Positions 34,255 through 43,273 of a DNA stretch of 64,000 nucleotides are shown piece by piece. A program made the position numbers and the translations under genes. Source of the DNA: UBA969 sp041694635 (GTDB lineage Bacteria > Planctomycetota > Planctomycetia > Gemmatales > Gemmataceae); the NCBI GenBank assembly GCA_041694635.1, contig JBDNHI010000103.1, forward strand, positions 1-64,000. Reading direction: 5' to 3'. Each line of letters begins with the position of its first letter. The first letter of the stretch is position 1. The notes beneath the pieces were generated by a model that was not told the origin of the DNA, searched no databases, and worked only from the letters and a program-made list of their open reading frames with translations.

Positions 34255-36663
34255 ATGAAATCGTGCTTTAGTTGGAAACAGTTTTACGCTGTTTGCGCGA
34301 TTCTTTTGTTTTCTTCATCCTCCACACTTCGGGCTGAAGTTCAACTCCCCGATGGTACTGTTATCAAAAAAGTCGATTTTGAAAAACATCTTGTCGGTTT
34401 ATTTGGCAGGTCTGGTTGTAATCTTGGTTCTTGTCATGGGTCCTTCCAAGGTAAGGGCGGGTTCAGGCTTTCTCTTTTTGGTTATGAAGCTGAAAAAGAT
34501 GGCGTTACTGTTAGCAGAGAAAGCAACGGCAGGCGCATCGATTTACAAAACCCAGATAACAGCCTCCTTCTGATTAAATCGATGGGCTTGACCGAACACG
34601 CTGGTGGCAGAAGGTTTTCCCCCGGATCTTGGCAGCACAAGTTAATTAAAGAATGGATCGAGCAAGGTGCGCCATTGGCTAAAGGTAGTGGCGCAATCAA
34701 ATCTCTTGAAGTAACCCCCAAAGAAATTCCATTTAATAAGCCTGGGCAAAAAATTAACCTCAAAGCTATGGTTCAATTTGAAGATGGTACTTCTGAAAAT
34801 ATCACCTCTCTTTGCGAATATCGCACCCTAGATGATGGCGTTGCTGAAGTTGATATTTCTGGAACCGTAACAAGTAATCGTGCGGGCGATACTTCGATAA
34901 TCATAGCTTACCGAGGAACGGTTGTTCCGGTACGGGCGATGGTTCCATTAGAAGTTAAGCCTGGCTATAAATATCCTTCGGTTCCGGAAGTAAATTACAT
35001 AGATAAGATTGTTTTTTCAAAGCTGAAGAGGTTGAATATTGAGCCTTCTGGCCTTTCCCCAGATGCTGAGTTTCTTCGCAGAATTACCATCGATACGATT
35101 GGAACCTTGCCATCTCCAAATGAAATTCGCTCGTTTGTAGCTGATAAGTCGGGTGATAAGCGCTCTAAAAAAATAGATGAACTTCTGAAGCATCCAATGC
35201 ACGCAGCACTTTGGGCAACAAAGCTAAGTGATATCACGGGGAATAATACCGATGCAATGGAAAACCCTGCAAATTTAAGGATCAAGCGTAGCCAGATGTG
35301 GCACGATTGGCTTAGAAAAAGGGTTGCGGATAATATGTCGTACGACAAAATAGTCGAAGGCGTGCTTTGTTCTACAAGTCGAGATGGAGAATCCCCCGAA
35401 ATCTTTTTAGAAAAGACTAATAAATTAGATGAAGAACTTAAAGTAGGTTTTTCTACTACCTACGCTGAAAAGCCATCCTTAGATTTGTTTTGGCGCAAGC
35501 AAGCCGCTGTTGCTTTAGACCAATGGGGCGAAAAAACCGCTGCCGCTTTTATGGGCGTTCGTCTTGAATGCGCTCAATGCCATAAACATCCTTTTGACCG
35601 TTGGACCCAAGCCGACTACCGTTCTTATGCGAATGTTTTTACCCAGTTAAGTTATGGTGTTTCGCCTGAAGCTAAAAAGGTTATAGATGCAGAAAACGCT
35701 GAAAGAAAGAAAAATGCAACGAATAATAATCTGGTTAATCCTGTGAAGGAAGTTTATTTAGCAAGTGCTTCAAATGGCAAAGGCGGAGCTCGACAAGGAT
35801 TAACCCACCCCGAAACTAATTTGCCTTTGGCCCCTAAGGCCTTGGGTGGTCCAGAAATCAAAATGGAAGCAGGGGTAGATGCGCGCAAGAAACTATTTGA
35901 ATGGTTGAAAACACCTGATAACCCTTATTTTGCTCGCAGCTTTGTAAACCGTGTTTGGGGCCATTATTTTGGTGTTGGTATTGTTGACCCGCTTGACGAT
36001 TTTTCAATCGCCAACCCACCTTCTAACCCGCAATTACTCGATGCCCTTGCAAAAGATTTTGTTGAAAGTGGCTACGATATTCGCCGATTGGAAAGAAAAA
36101 TTTTAGAAACTCGAGTTTACCAATTGACCTATATTCCTAATGCGACAAATCGGCTAGATGATAATAATTACTCGCATAGTTTCATTCGATCGATGATGGC
36201 CGAGGTTGTGGTGGATGTGCTATGTGCTGCAACAGGGATGGTAGAAAATTTTGGAGCAGATGCGCCAAAAGATGCCCGCGCCATTGAGGTTGGTGCTAGC
36301 CGAGTCAGTAGTTCGATTAGCTATGCATTTAGAATTTTTGGAAGGCCACCTCGTACCGCTGCTTGCGACTGTGAAAGGTCGATGGAACCTGCCCTACCGC
36401 AAAAGTTATATCTAATGGCCGACACCAATCTTCAAGCGAAGATCGAGTCACAAGCCAACATCATTAAAAAGATTCTTGCAGATTATAAGGATGATCGAAA
36501 AGCGTTGGAAGAAATGTTTCTTTCGACCTTAAGTCGGTTGCCCAACGAAAAAGAGTTCAAGCATTTTGAATCCTATATTGCTACGGGCAAAGATAGAAAA
36601 AAGGCATTCACTGATACCCTATGGGCATTGTTGAATACCAAAGAGTTTATTTTTAATCACTAA
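34255..36663 (+). CDS. DUF1549/DUF1553 exported cytochrome-like protein
   Basis: 802 residues with a signal peptide (cleavage after LRA, residue 27). The N-terminal block FGRSGCNLGSCHGSFQGKGG is the planctomycete-type C-x4-C-H variant of a cytochrome c site. A bacterial Ig-like (BIG2) segment follows at about 150-230, then DUF1549, a second site ECAQCHKHPFDRW (CxxCH, about residue 440), and DUF1553 (NPYFARSFVNRVWGHYFGVG, residues 560-790). The family is abundant in planctomycetes and always paired with DUF1501; sulfatase or polysaccharide metabolism links have been suggested but the reaction is unknown. Confidence 0.92.
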   Translation: MKSCFSWKQFYAVCAILLFSSSSTLRAEVQLPDGTVIKKVDFEKHLVGLFGRSGCNLGSCHGSFQGKGGFRLSLFGYEAEKDGVTVSRESNGRRIDLQNPDNSLLLIKSMGLTEHAGGRRFSPGSWQHKLIKEWIEQGAPLAKGSGAIKSLEVTPKEIPFNKPGQKINLKAMVQFEDGTSENITSLCEYRTLDDGVAEVDISGTVTSNRAGDTSIIIAYRGTVVPVRAMVPLEVKPGYKYPSVPEVNYIDKIVFSKLKRLNIEPSGLSPDAEFLRRITIDTIGTLPSPNEIRSFVADKSGDKRSKKIDELLKHPMHAALWATKLSDITGNNTDAMENPANLRIKRSQMWHDWLRKRVADNMSYDKIVEGVLCSTSRDGESPEIFLEKTNKLDEELKVGFSTTYAEKPSLDLFWRKQAAVALDQWGEKTAAAFMGVRLECAQCHKHPFDRWTQADYRSYANVFTQLSYGVSPEAKKVIDAENAERKKNATNNNLVNPVKEVYLASASNGKGGARQGLTHPETNLPLAPKALGGPEIKMEAGVDARKKLFEWLKTPDNPYFARSFVNRVWGHYFGVGIVDPLDDFSIANPPSNPQLLDALAKDFVESGYDIRRLERKILETRVYQLTYIPNATNRLDDNNYSHSFIRSMMAEVVVDVLCAATGMVENFGADAPKDARAIEVGASRVSSSISYAFRIFGRPPRTAACDCERSMEPALPQKLYLMADTNLQAKIESQANIIKKILADYKDDRKALEEMFLSTLSRLPNEKEFKHFESYIATGKDRKKAFTDTLWALLNTKEFIFNH

Positions 36664-36755
36664 GTTTTGTCTGCCTTTGAGAGGGGTGAAGTTCTAAAAT
36701 TGTATTTTGGAACTTAAGACAAAATAGAAAAGTAAGAATGTAAAGGGGAATGACA

Positions 36756-38102
36756 ATGGCTTCTAGATTTTCTTCCGATTGCGAAGGTTTTTATCGCCGT
36801 GACTTTTTAAGAATAGGGGCAGGAGCTGGCCTACTAGGGCTTAGCCTTCCCCAAATATTAAAACTTGAAGCAAACGCTGCCGCCAAAAACAATGGCGTGT
36901 CTACCTCCAAAAAAGCCGATGCTGTGATTATGGTTTGGCTTGGTGGTGGCCCCGCTACCATCGATATGTGGGATCTTAAACCCGATGCGCCCGAAGGCAT
37001 TCGTGGTGAATTCAAACCTATTAGTACCTCTGCCCCTGGTATTTCTATCAGCGAATATATGCCTAAAATGGCTAAAGTTGCTGATAAAACTACCATCGTT
37101 CGCTCGATCTATCACTCGATCCCATCGCATGGCCCTGCTACCGTGTTTATGACCACCGGCAACAAGCCAACTCCTGCCCTTCAGTACCCTGCAATGGGTT
37201 CGTTGGTAAGCAAGTTGGTAAAAGGTGAAGAAGGTGTTCCTTCTTATGTTTCATTCTCCGATATCCGCGGGGGCACTGCTGGTTCCTCAGGCTATTTGGG
37301 AACCGCCTACAATCCTTTCCTTGTTGAAGGAAGTGCTGGGGCAGATGGTAAAAGTAAAGGCACGCTTAAAGTTCGTGGAATTCAACTTCCTACCGACTTT
37401 ACGCTTGATGAACTAAGTAATCGTGACAAATTGCTTTCAGGCTTTGATACAACATTCCGAGAAGCAGATAAATCTGCTGACCTGATTCAAGGCTTCGATG
37501 CTTTTCATCAGCAAGCCCTTGATATCCTTCGTTCTGACAAAACCCGCAAGGCATTTGATCTGTCGCAGGAAAAACCAGAAACCAGAACTCGCTATGGTAC
37601 CGATAACTTCGGCCAAAGTGCACTTGCTGCCCGCAGGTTAGTAGAGTCTGGGGTGCGCTTCGTCACCATCAGCATTGGTGGTTGGGATACCCATAGCAAA
37701 ACCTTTGAATCGCATTCGAAGAAGTTGCAACCTACATTAGATAATACTCTTTCCGCACTTATTGCCGATCTTTCTGATCGCGGAATGCTGGAAAAGACGA
37801 TGGTTTATTGTGCTGGCGAATTTGGTAGAACCCCTAAGGTTAACAAAAATGTTGGCCGTGATCACTGGGCTAGGTCGATGGCGGTTGTCCTTGCAGGGGG
37901 TGGCTTTAAGCGTGGTTATGCTCACGGTACTACCGATGGTCAGGGTATGGCACCTGCAACCGATCCTTGCCTTCCTGATGATATTTCCGCAACCATCTTC
38001 CGCAACTTGGGAATTGATCCCAAGACCGAACTGCCTACAGCAACGGGTCGAAATGTTCAGATGTTCCGCGAAGGAACCGTTATTGATAAGTTACTTGCCT
38101 AA
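36756..38102 (+). CDS. DUF1501 Tat-exported protein
   Basis: 448 residues from ATG 36756; ATG 36750 is also in frame but its ribosome site (AAGGGG) would be too close. Twin-arginine signal YRRDFLRIGAGAGLLGLSLP. The body is the DUF1501 alkaline-phosphatase-like fold (ADAVIMVWLGGGPATIDMWD, IPSHGPATVFMTTG, GGWDTHSKTF, EFGRTPKVNKNVGRDHW), whose residues resemble metal ligands of sulfatase-type enzymes. Paired with the DUF1549/1553 gene 92 bp upstream, the usual two-gene unit. Function unknown. Confidence 0.93.
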   Translation: MASRFSSDCEGFYRRDFLRIGAGAGLLGLSLPQILKLEANAAAKNNGVSTSKKADAVIMVWLGGGPATIDMWDLKPDAPEGIRGEFKPISTSAPGISISEYMPKMAKVADKTTIVRSIYHSIPSHGPATVFMTTGNKPTPALQYPAMGSLVSKLVKGEEGVPSYVSFSDIRGGTAGSSGYLGTAYNPFLVEGSAGADGKSKGTLKVRGIQLPTDFTLDELSNRDKLLSGFDTTFREADKSADLIQGFDAFHQQALDILRSDKTRKAFDLSQEKPETRTRYGTDNFGQSALAARRLVESGVRFVTISIGGWDTHSKTFESHSKKLQPTLDNTLSALIADLSDRGMLEKTMVYCAGEFGRTPKVNKNVGRDHWARSMAVVLAGGGFKRGYAHGTTDGQGMAPATDPCLPDDISATIFRNLGIDPKTELPTATGRNVQMFREGTVIDKLLA

Positions 38103-38116
38103 TCGGTTCAGTATTC

Positions 38117-38150
38117 AAAGACCCCCAGCAAATCACTGGGGGTCTTTTTT
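38117..38150 (+). terminator. Intrinsic terminator of the DUF1549-DUF1501 unit
   Basis: AAAGACCCCCAG (38117-38128) pairs perfectly with CTGGGGGTCTTT (38136-38147) around a 7-nt loop, followed by a run of T residues. Confidence 0.93.
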
Positions 38151-38251
38151 TATGCATTCAACTCTTATTCCTTTTCAGATTCTAGACATAGTTGCTTCTT
38201 TGTGAGATAATAATTCCTTGCTGAAGATTCTTGTGATTAGGAGTACCTATT

Positions 38252-40024
38252 ATGTTCCCCAAAATGTTTTATGTGGTTTTATTAATTCTTATTATTCCTT
38301 TTACCACTCTTACTGCTTTTCAAGTAAGCGAATCTAGTATTGCTGAATTGGTGCAGGGGTTGGGTAATGCGTCTTTTGAAATCCGTGAAAAATCGCAGAA
38401 GGAATTAGAATTAATAGGTGAACCAACTTTAGCTCAATTGCGAAAAGTATTAAAAAGTGAAGATGCAGAAGTCAGACGCAGAGCAGATGGCCTGGTGAAG
38501 AAAATCGAATCAGAAGTCGAAAACAAAAAACTTATCAATCCTAAAAAAATTACGATGAATCATTTAGAAACTTCTGTTTCTGATGTAATTGCAGACCTTG
38601 TGAAGCAAACGGGGTATCGAATTATACTACAAGATAAAAGCGGTGCTGCAGAGGTTAAAAAAATAACGGTCCAAGTGAAAGATATGCCATTTTGGGAAGC
38701 TTTGCAACTCATTGAGGTTAAGGCAAACTTAGTAGAAATAGTAGTGGCACCAAGTGGTAAAAGAAGTTCTATAATTGAAGCGCTTCCCTTTAGAAATCTT
38801 CTGCCAGTTGGCCCTGGCCTTGCAAAACCTGTGAATCCTCTTCCAGAACGCAGAGAAATCGAAGAAAAGAAACTCGCACCTAAAAAGGGAGCGGGTTTAT
38901 CGAATGAGGGTGTGGTGCGGGTAATGTTTTCCCCGCAGGAAAAAGAACAACCCCCTGAGGTTCCCAAGGGGATTTTTCCCCAAGTACAAATTCAAATTTT
39001 ACCTATAGGGCCAATTGGCGCTATTCTTCCTGGCCAGATTCAAGCTATTGGGCAACTTCCTGCTGGGCAGTTTCCTGCTATTGGACAATTTCCTGACGGG
39101 AGAGGCATTCCAACTAAAGATAATGCAATTATTCTTAAAGAAGGAAAAGTCGAAGTTCTACCCGCGGACACTGGTTCTGCTTATCGTATACGAATGATAA
39201 AAGCGCCTGAAAGTTTGTTTGGAAAACCATCGGATAAACAAATACTCGTGGGCCTAGAGGTGACCCCAGAACCTCGAATAAGGTTAAAAGAAATAAGCTC
39301 GATTAAAATTTCAAAAGCTATAGATGATGAAGGTCAAGTTTTGGAATTGGATGCTTCCAATACGAATAATGATCCGCCAGCACCTCCAAGGCCGGGTCGG
39401 ATTATAGGCAGGGCAGTGCCCGAGATTGGCATGGAAGGGTCTATTGGGGCAATCGATGCTAAAGTTCCGATTCGCTTTTTGAAAGGTAACAAAGCTTCAA
39501 AAACGATTCAGGTTTTAGAAGGAAAATTAGTGTTACAAGTGATGAATGAAACGGGGCCTGTGCTAGAAGTGAAAAATCTTGGGAAAGAAGTTGGGAAAAA
39601 AATCGAGGGAAAGTCTGGTGCTTGGATCAAGCTAAATGAGTTTGAAAAAGATAAAAATGGCTCGCACCGGATTAGCTTTGAATTTGATATTCCATCTGAA
39701 ATCGCAGGGGCAAATGAACCCTTAAATAACCTTCAAAACCCTGGAAGAAATGTCATCATTTTAAATGGGCAGGTGAACTTTGTTTTTGCTGGCGCTGCTG
39801 CTCGAAATTTATCAGGCTTCAAAATCCTTGACGAAGAAGGGAAAGCCCTTACCCCAAATTCTACTTCATCAAGTTCATCTTCTGGCCCAACCGGAATCAC
39901 CAAACGAGAAATGAAAATAGGATTCCCTGCTTCTTCAAAATCCCCTGCCTCCATCATTTATGATGGAAGTGTAATCAAGGCGGTGGATGTCCCCTTTGTA
40001 TTACGAATGCTGCCATTACAGTAA
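38252..40024 (+). CDS. Exported HEAT-like/secretin-N-like protein, planctomycete type
   Basis: 590 residues with signal peptide (LLILIIPFTTLTAF). Residues about 28-88 form HEAT-like helices (AELVQGLGNASFEIREKSQK, LRKVLKSEDAEVRRRADGLV). Residues 100-165 resemble a secretin/TonB short N-terminal (STN-like) module (ITMNHLETSVSDVIADLVKQ). The middle is Pro/Gly-rich, and the C-terminal half is beta-rich with a Ser/Thr-rich spacer. This combination occurs in planctomycete exported proteins of unknown function. AGGAG lies upstream of the ATG. It converges with leuA, 19 bp apart. Confidence 0.65.
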   Translation: MFPKMFYVVLLILIIPFTTLTAFQVSESSIAELVQGLGNASFEIREKSQKELELIGEPTLAQLRKVLKSEDAEVRRRADGLVKKIESEVENKKLINPKKITMNHLETSVSDVIADLVKQTGYRIILQDKSGAAEVKKITVQVKDMPFWEALQLIEVKANLVEIVVAPSGKRSSIIEALPFRNLLPVGPGLAKPVNPLPERREIEEKKLAPKKGAGLSNEGVVRVMFSPQEKEQPPEVPKGIFPQVQIQILPIGPIGAILPGQIQAIGQLPAGQFPAIGQFPDGRGIPTKDNAIILKEGKVEVLPADTGSAYRIRMIKAPESLFGKPSDKQILVGLEVTPEPRIRLKEISSIKISKAIDDEGQVLELDASNTNNDPPAPPRPGRIIGRAVPEIGMEGSIGAIDAKVPIRFLKGNKASKTIQVLEGKLVLQVMNETGPVLEVKNLGKEVGKKIEGKSGAWIKLNEFEKDKNGSHRISFEFDIPSEIAGANEPLNNLQNPGRNVIILNGQVNFVFAGAAARNLSGFKILDEEGKALTPNSTSSSSSSGPTGITKREMKIGFPASSKSPASIIYDGSVIKAVDVPFVLRMLPLQ

Positions 40025-40043
40025 AAGGGAACTTACTAAACTT

Positions 40044-41600
40044 TTAGTGAGGAAGGTTTTCGGTTGGCTTGATGCGGTCGCCTAAGGCCTGTCGCATTAG
40101 AACTCGATTGATAACCTGAAGGAACGCAACAGCGCTTGCTTCAATAACATCGGTACTTACGGCTCTGCCATTTAAAGGTTTGCCATCAAAAACAGCTTCG
40201 ATCTGGGCTTCACCTAAGGCATCTTCTCCAACGGTAACATTTCTTAAACGGTAATCTTTCAAAGTAACTTCCACACCCGTAAGTTTGGAAATCACTTTAA
40301 AAACAGCATCAATAGGGCCGTCGCCAATGCAAGCATCTCGAACAATATGCCCATCCTTATGCCAAAGTGCAACGACTGCGGAAGGAATAGTTCCGGTGCC
40401 TGCATTACAGGTAACAGCTTGGAGAGTCCAAACAGTAGGCCCAGTATGGATACGCGATTCAGCAAGGGCTTCGATATCTGCATCGTAAATAACTTTTTTT
40501 CGATCTGCAAGAATTTTGAAGTCTTCGAACAGCCCTTGAAATTGGGTTTCATCAAGGTGATAACCAAGTTCTAGAACCCTTTGCTTGAGAGCGTGCCTGC
40601 CACTGTGTTTTCCCAAAACAAGATCGGTTCTAGCTAACCCAATGTCGGTAGGGTTCATAATTTCGTAGGTGGATCTTTCTTTAAGCATACCATCTTGATG
40701 GATACCAGCTTCGTGTGCGAAGGCATTTTGCCCAACGATGGCTTTGTTTCGTTGCACTTGAATTCCAGTAACATGGGAGACAAGTTTGCTGGTGGGGAAG
40801 ATTTTTTTAGTGTTGATGTTGGTATCAAGCTTAAAGTAGTCTTGTCGTGTTTTTAAAGCCATCACCACTTCTTCTAAAGCGCAATTTCCAGCTCTTTCGC
40901 CAATGCCATTAATGGTGCATTCAATTTGCCTAGCACCCTGAAGCACGGCGGCTAAAGTGTTTGCAACTGCCAAGCCAAGATCATCGTGGCAATGAACACT
41001 AAGGACAGCTTTTTCGATGCCTCGAACATTTTTTTTAAGGTGGGCAATCACTTGGGCATATTGCTCAGGCATTGCATAGCCCACGGTATCTGGAATGTTG
41101 ATGGTAGTAGCGCCAGCTTCAATTGCTTTTTCAACAACTTCGGTTAAAAAATCGAGTTCGGTTCGAGCGGCATCTTCGGGTGAAAATTCAACATCGTGAG
41201 TATGTCCTTTGGCGCGTTTGATTCCTTCGATGGCCCTTTTTACGATTTCTTCTTTTGCCATCCGCAATTTAAATTCACGGTGAATTGCGCTAGTGGCAAG
41301 GAAAACATGAATTCTGGGCTTAGGGTTATCTTTAAGAGCTTCCCAAGCTCGGTCGATATCAGCATTATTACAACGGGCTAAGCCGCAGATGGTGGGCCCG
41401 TGAATTTGTCTGGCTATTTCCTGCACTGCTTCAAAGTCGCCTGGTGAAGCAATAGGAAAACCAGCCTCGATGATATCGACCCCAAGGTCACGAAGCGCCA
41501 TACCAACTTCAAGTTTTTCAGCAAGATTCATACTAGCACCGGGCGATTGCTCGCCGTCGCGGAGGGTGGTATCAAAGATGATAATTTTATCTAGGCTCAT
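40044..41600 (-). CDS. leuA: 2-isopropylmalate synthase
   Basis: 518 residues, full length. First committed step of leucine synthesis (acetyl-CoA plus 2-oxoisovalerate). The catalytic TIM barrel has DTTLRDGEQSPGASM, GLARCNNADIDRA, and the metal motif SVHCHDDLGLAVANTLAA. The C-terminal leucine-binding regulatory domain is present (about 390-510, VTCNAGTGTIPSAVVALW), so feedback inhibition is expected. GGAG lies 8 nt before the ATG. Transcription is controlled by the attenuator immediately upstream (41630-41801). Confidence 0.96.
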   Translation of the reverse strand: MSLDKIIIFDTTLRDGEQSPGASMNLAEKLEVGMALRDLGVDIIEAGFPIASPGDFEAVQEIARQIHGPTICGLARCNNADIDRAWEALKDNPKPRIHVFLATSAIHREFKLRMAKEEIVKRAIEGIKRAKGHTHDVEFSPEDAARTELDFLTEVVEKAIEAGATTINIPDTVGYAMPEQYAQVIAHLKKNVRGIEKAVLSVHCHDDLGLAVANTLAAVLQGARQIECTINGIGERAGNCALEEVVMALKTRQDYFKLDTNINTKKIFPTSKLVSHVTGIQVQRNKAIVGQNAFAHEAGIHQDGMLKERSTYEIMNPTDIGLARTDLVLGKHSGRHALKQRVLELGYHLDETQFQGLFEDFKILADRKKVIYDADIEALAESRIHTGPTVWTLQAVTCNAGTGTIPSAVVALWHKDGHIVRDACIGDGPIDAVFKVISKLTGVEVTLKDYRLRNVTVGEDALGEAQIEAVFDGKPLNGRAVSTDVIEASAVAFLQVINRVLMRQALGDRIKPTENLPH

Positions 41601-41629
41601 AAAAAGTCTCCAAACAAAAAGCTTGACTG

Positions 41630-41664
41630 AAAAAAAACCCGGAACCTTAGGTGGTTCCGGGTTT
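41630..41664 (-). terminator. Attenuator terminator in leuA leader
   Basis: A perfect 12-bp stem (AAACCCGGAACC with GGTTCCGGGTTT, 6-nt loop) followed on the minus strand by eight T residues (41630-41637). It lies between the leuA promoter and leuA, 29 bp before the start codon, so it can only serve to abort leuA transcription. Confidence 0.92.
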
Positions 41665-41704
41665 CTCGTGTTTAATTCTGACTAGTTCGAGAACATTCCC
41701 GGAA
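41655..41704 (-). promoter_or_regulatory. leuA antiterminator structure
   Basis: On the minus-strand RNA, UUCCGGG (41704-41698), starting right after the leader-peptide stop codon, is complementary to CCCGGAA (41661-41655) in the 5' arm of the terminator. Inside it, UUCUCG (41693-41688) pairs with CGAGAA (41668-41663). The resulting 13 bp in two helices is mutually exclusive with the terminator. Confidence 0.8.
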
Positions 41705-41761
41705 TCATCCCTTTTGGGGAAGATTTAAAGGTAGCTCAAGGAGTAGCGAAATTTGCTTCAT
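41705..41761 (-). CDS. leuL: Leucine-rich leader peptide of leuA
   Basis: An 18-codon frame reading MKQISLLLELPLNLPQKG and ending in TGA. Six of 18 codons are leucine (CTA CTC CTT, then CTA, TTA, CTT). The stop codon abuts the antiterminator arm. When leucine is scarce, a ribosome stalled on the Leu codons leaves that arm free to pair and open the operon. When leucine is plentiful, a ribosome at the stop covers it and the terminator forms. This is the classical logic of amino-acid operon attenuation. The ATG lies only about 5 nt after the predicted transcription start, so it would be translated nearly leaderless. Confidence 0.85.
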   Translation of the reverse strand: MKQISLLLELPLNLPQKG

Positions 41762-41772
41762 AATTAATATAT

Positions 41773-41801
41773 ATTATACTGTTTAGACAGAAAGGATGCA
41801 A
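41773..41801 (-). promoter_or_regulatory. leuA promoter
   Basis: On the minus strand TTGCAT (41801-41796), a 17-nt spacer and TATAAT (41778-41773). Transcription should start near 41766. Confidence 0.75.
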
Positions 41802-41940
41802 GGTTTTTGCCTATTTTGGAGATGATAATAGCTTAGATTGAGCATATTTAAGTGGTTGACTAAGGAATAAATCTGTGCGATCTTGGAAATAGAAATAATT
41901 TTCCCTGCCCTTAACCCTGATTCTTTTGCAGGAGTTACCT

Positions 41941-43245
41941 ATGAATCTTAGAAACCAGCGTCGAAAGTTTATTAAGAAAAGTGCAACTCTTACAGCGGGC
42001 TTTTTCGTTGTACCCGGCTTTATTAATGCCCCGGGCATTATTCGGGCTCAGGAAAAAAACCACAAACTTAATATCGGGCTGATCGGTTTATCAGGCAAAG
42101 CCGCTTCTAACCTTGCTGGCGTTGTTGGTGAAAACATCGTTGCCCTTTGCGATGTCGATGAAGAAAGGGCAGCTAAAGCAAGATCCGAACACCCCAAAGC
42201 TAGTTTCTATCAGGATTACCGCAAGTTGCTCGAACATAAAGGTATCGATGCTATTGTGGTTAGTACACCTGACCATGTTCACGCTGTGCAAGCGATTGCA
42301 GCAATGCAGGCAGGGAAACATATTTACTGCGAAAAACCCTTGGCCCATTCGGTTCGCGAAGTTCGCAAGATGGTGAAAACTGCAAAGGAAAACGGCCTAG
42401 TTACTCAGATGGGAACCCAGATTCACGCTGGAAATAACTATCGCAGGGTGGTAGAGATTATTCAAGCAGGGGTCATTGGTGAGGTTAAAAAAGTTCAGGT
42501 TTGGGTAAGTTCATTGCCTTCGATTCGTAATCTTTCAAAAACCCCTCTGCCTGTGCCTGCAAGTTTTAACTACGACCTTTGGCTTGGGCCTGTTGCTGCC
42601 AAGGCTTATGACCCTGCGTTTACGCATTTTCATTGGAGATACTTCTGGGAGTTTGGTGGTGGAGTGTTTGCTGATATGGCTTGCCATTATATGGATCTTG
42701 TTCATTGGGCTTTAGACTTGCGCAAACCGCTTACTGTAGAAGCAACTTCTAAAAGAATTCAAGCAGGGGATCAAACGGTTCCTGATCTAGTTAAAGCAGA
42801 TTATAAATACCCTAAAAGAAGTAATAAATCTGAGGTCGAACTTACTTGGTATAACGGAGTTAAAGGGCCAGGGTGGGATCACGAAAAGCCTTACCATGGT
42901 TTTGCTTCTGCAGTTATGTTTGAAGGAACCAAAGGGCAGTTGATATCCGATTACTCGAAATATAAACTGTTGCCCGAAGATAAGTTCCAAGGGTTTACCC
43001 CGCCTGCTGCTACGATTCCTAATTCCATTGGCCATCATCAGGAATGGCTCGAATCTATTCGCAAGAAAACCATCACGACTTGTAATTTTGATTACAGCGG
43101 CGCCCTTGCTGAAACTGTTTTACTTGGTAATGTTGCCCTGCGAAGTGGTATGAAAATTACTTGGGACGATGCTGCGGGCACTACTGGTAATAAGGATGCT
43201 GATAAATTCTTGTTTCGTGAATATAAACCCGGTTGGACTTTGTAG
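41941..43245 (+). CDS. Gfo/Idh/MocA-family oxidoreductase, Tat-exported
   Basis: 434 residues from ATG 41941, which has a CAGGAG site; a TTG at 41926 overlaps that site and is unlikely. N-terminal twin-arginine-like signal QRRKFIKKSATLTAGFFVVP. The Rossmann domain has LNIGLIGLSGKAASNLAGVV and the family motif YCEKPLAHSVREVRKM (Lys-Pro of the EKP motif), followed by a C-terminal GFO_IDH_MocA_C-like domain with HWRYFWEFGGGVFADMACHY. Exported members are frequent in planctomycetes and are thought to act on sugars or sugar derivatives; substrate unknown. Confidence 0.9.
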   Translation: MNLRNQRRKFIKKSATLTAGFFVVPGFINAPGIIRAQEKNHKLNIGLIGLSGKAASNLAGVVGENIVALCDVDEERAAKARSEHPKASFYQDYRKLLEHKGIDAIVVSTPDHVHAVQAIAAMQAGKHIYCEKPLAHSVREVRKMVKTAKENGLVTQMGTQIHAGNNYRRVVEIIQAGVIGEVKKVQVWVSSLPSIRNLSKTPLPVPASFNYDLWLGPVAAKAYDPAFTHFHWRYFWEFGGGVFADMACHYMDLVHWALDLRKPLTVEATSKRIQAGDQTVPDLVKADYKYPKRSNKSEVELTWYNGVKGPGWDHEKPYHGFASAVMFEGTKGQLISDYSKYKLLPEDKFQGFTPPAATIPNSIGHHQEWLESIRKKTITTCNFDYSGALAETVLLGNVALRSGMKITWDDAAGTTGNKDADKFLFREYKPGWTL

Positions 43246-43273
43246 CAGCTTTTAAGCTTTCCTAAGAAGGGTT

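Noticed and set aside
41674..41708. Mini-frame MIPGMFSN after the leuA leader (ATG 41708)
   Set aside because: It overlaps the leader stop and the antiterminator arm, lacks leucine codons and has no ribosome site. The Leu-rich frame explains the structure better.
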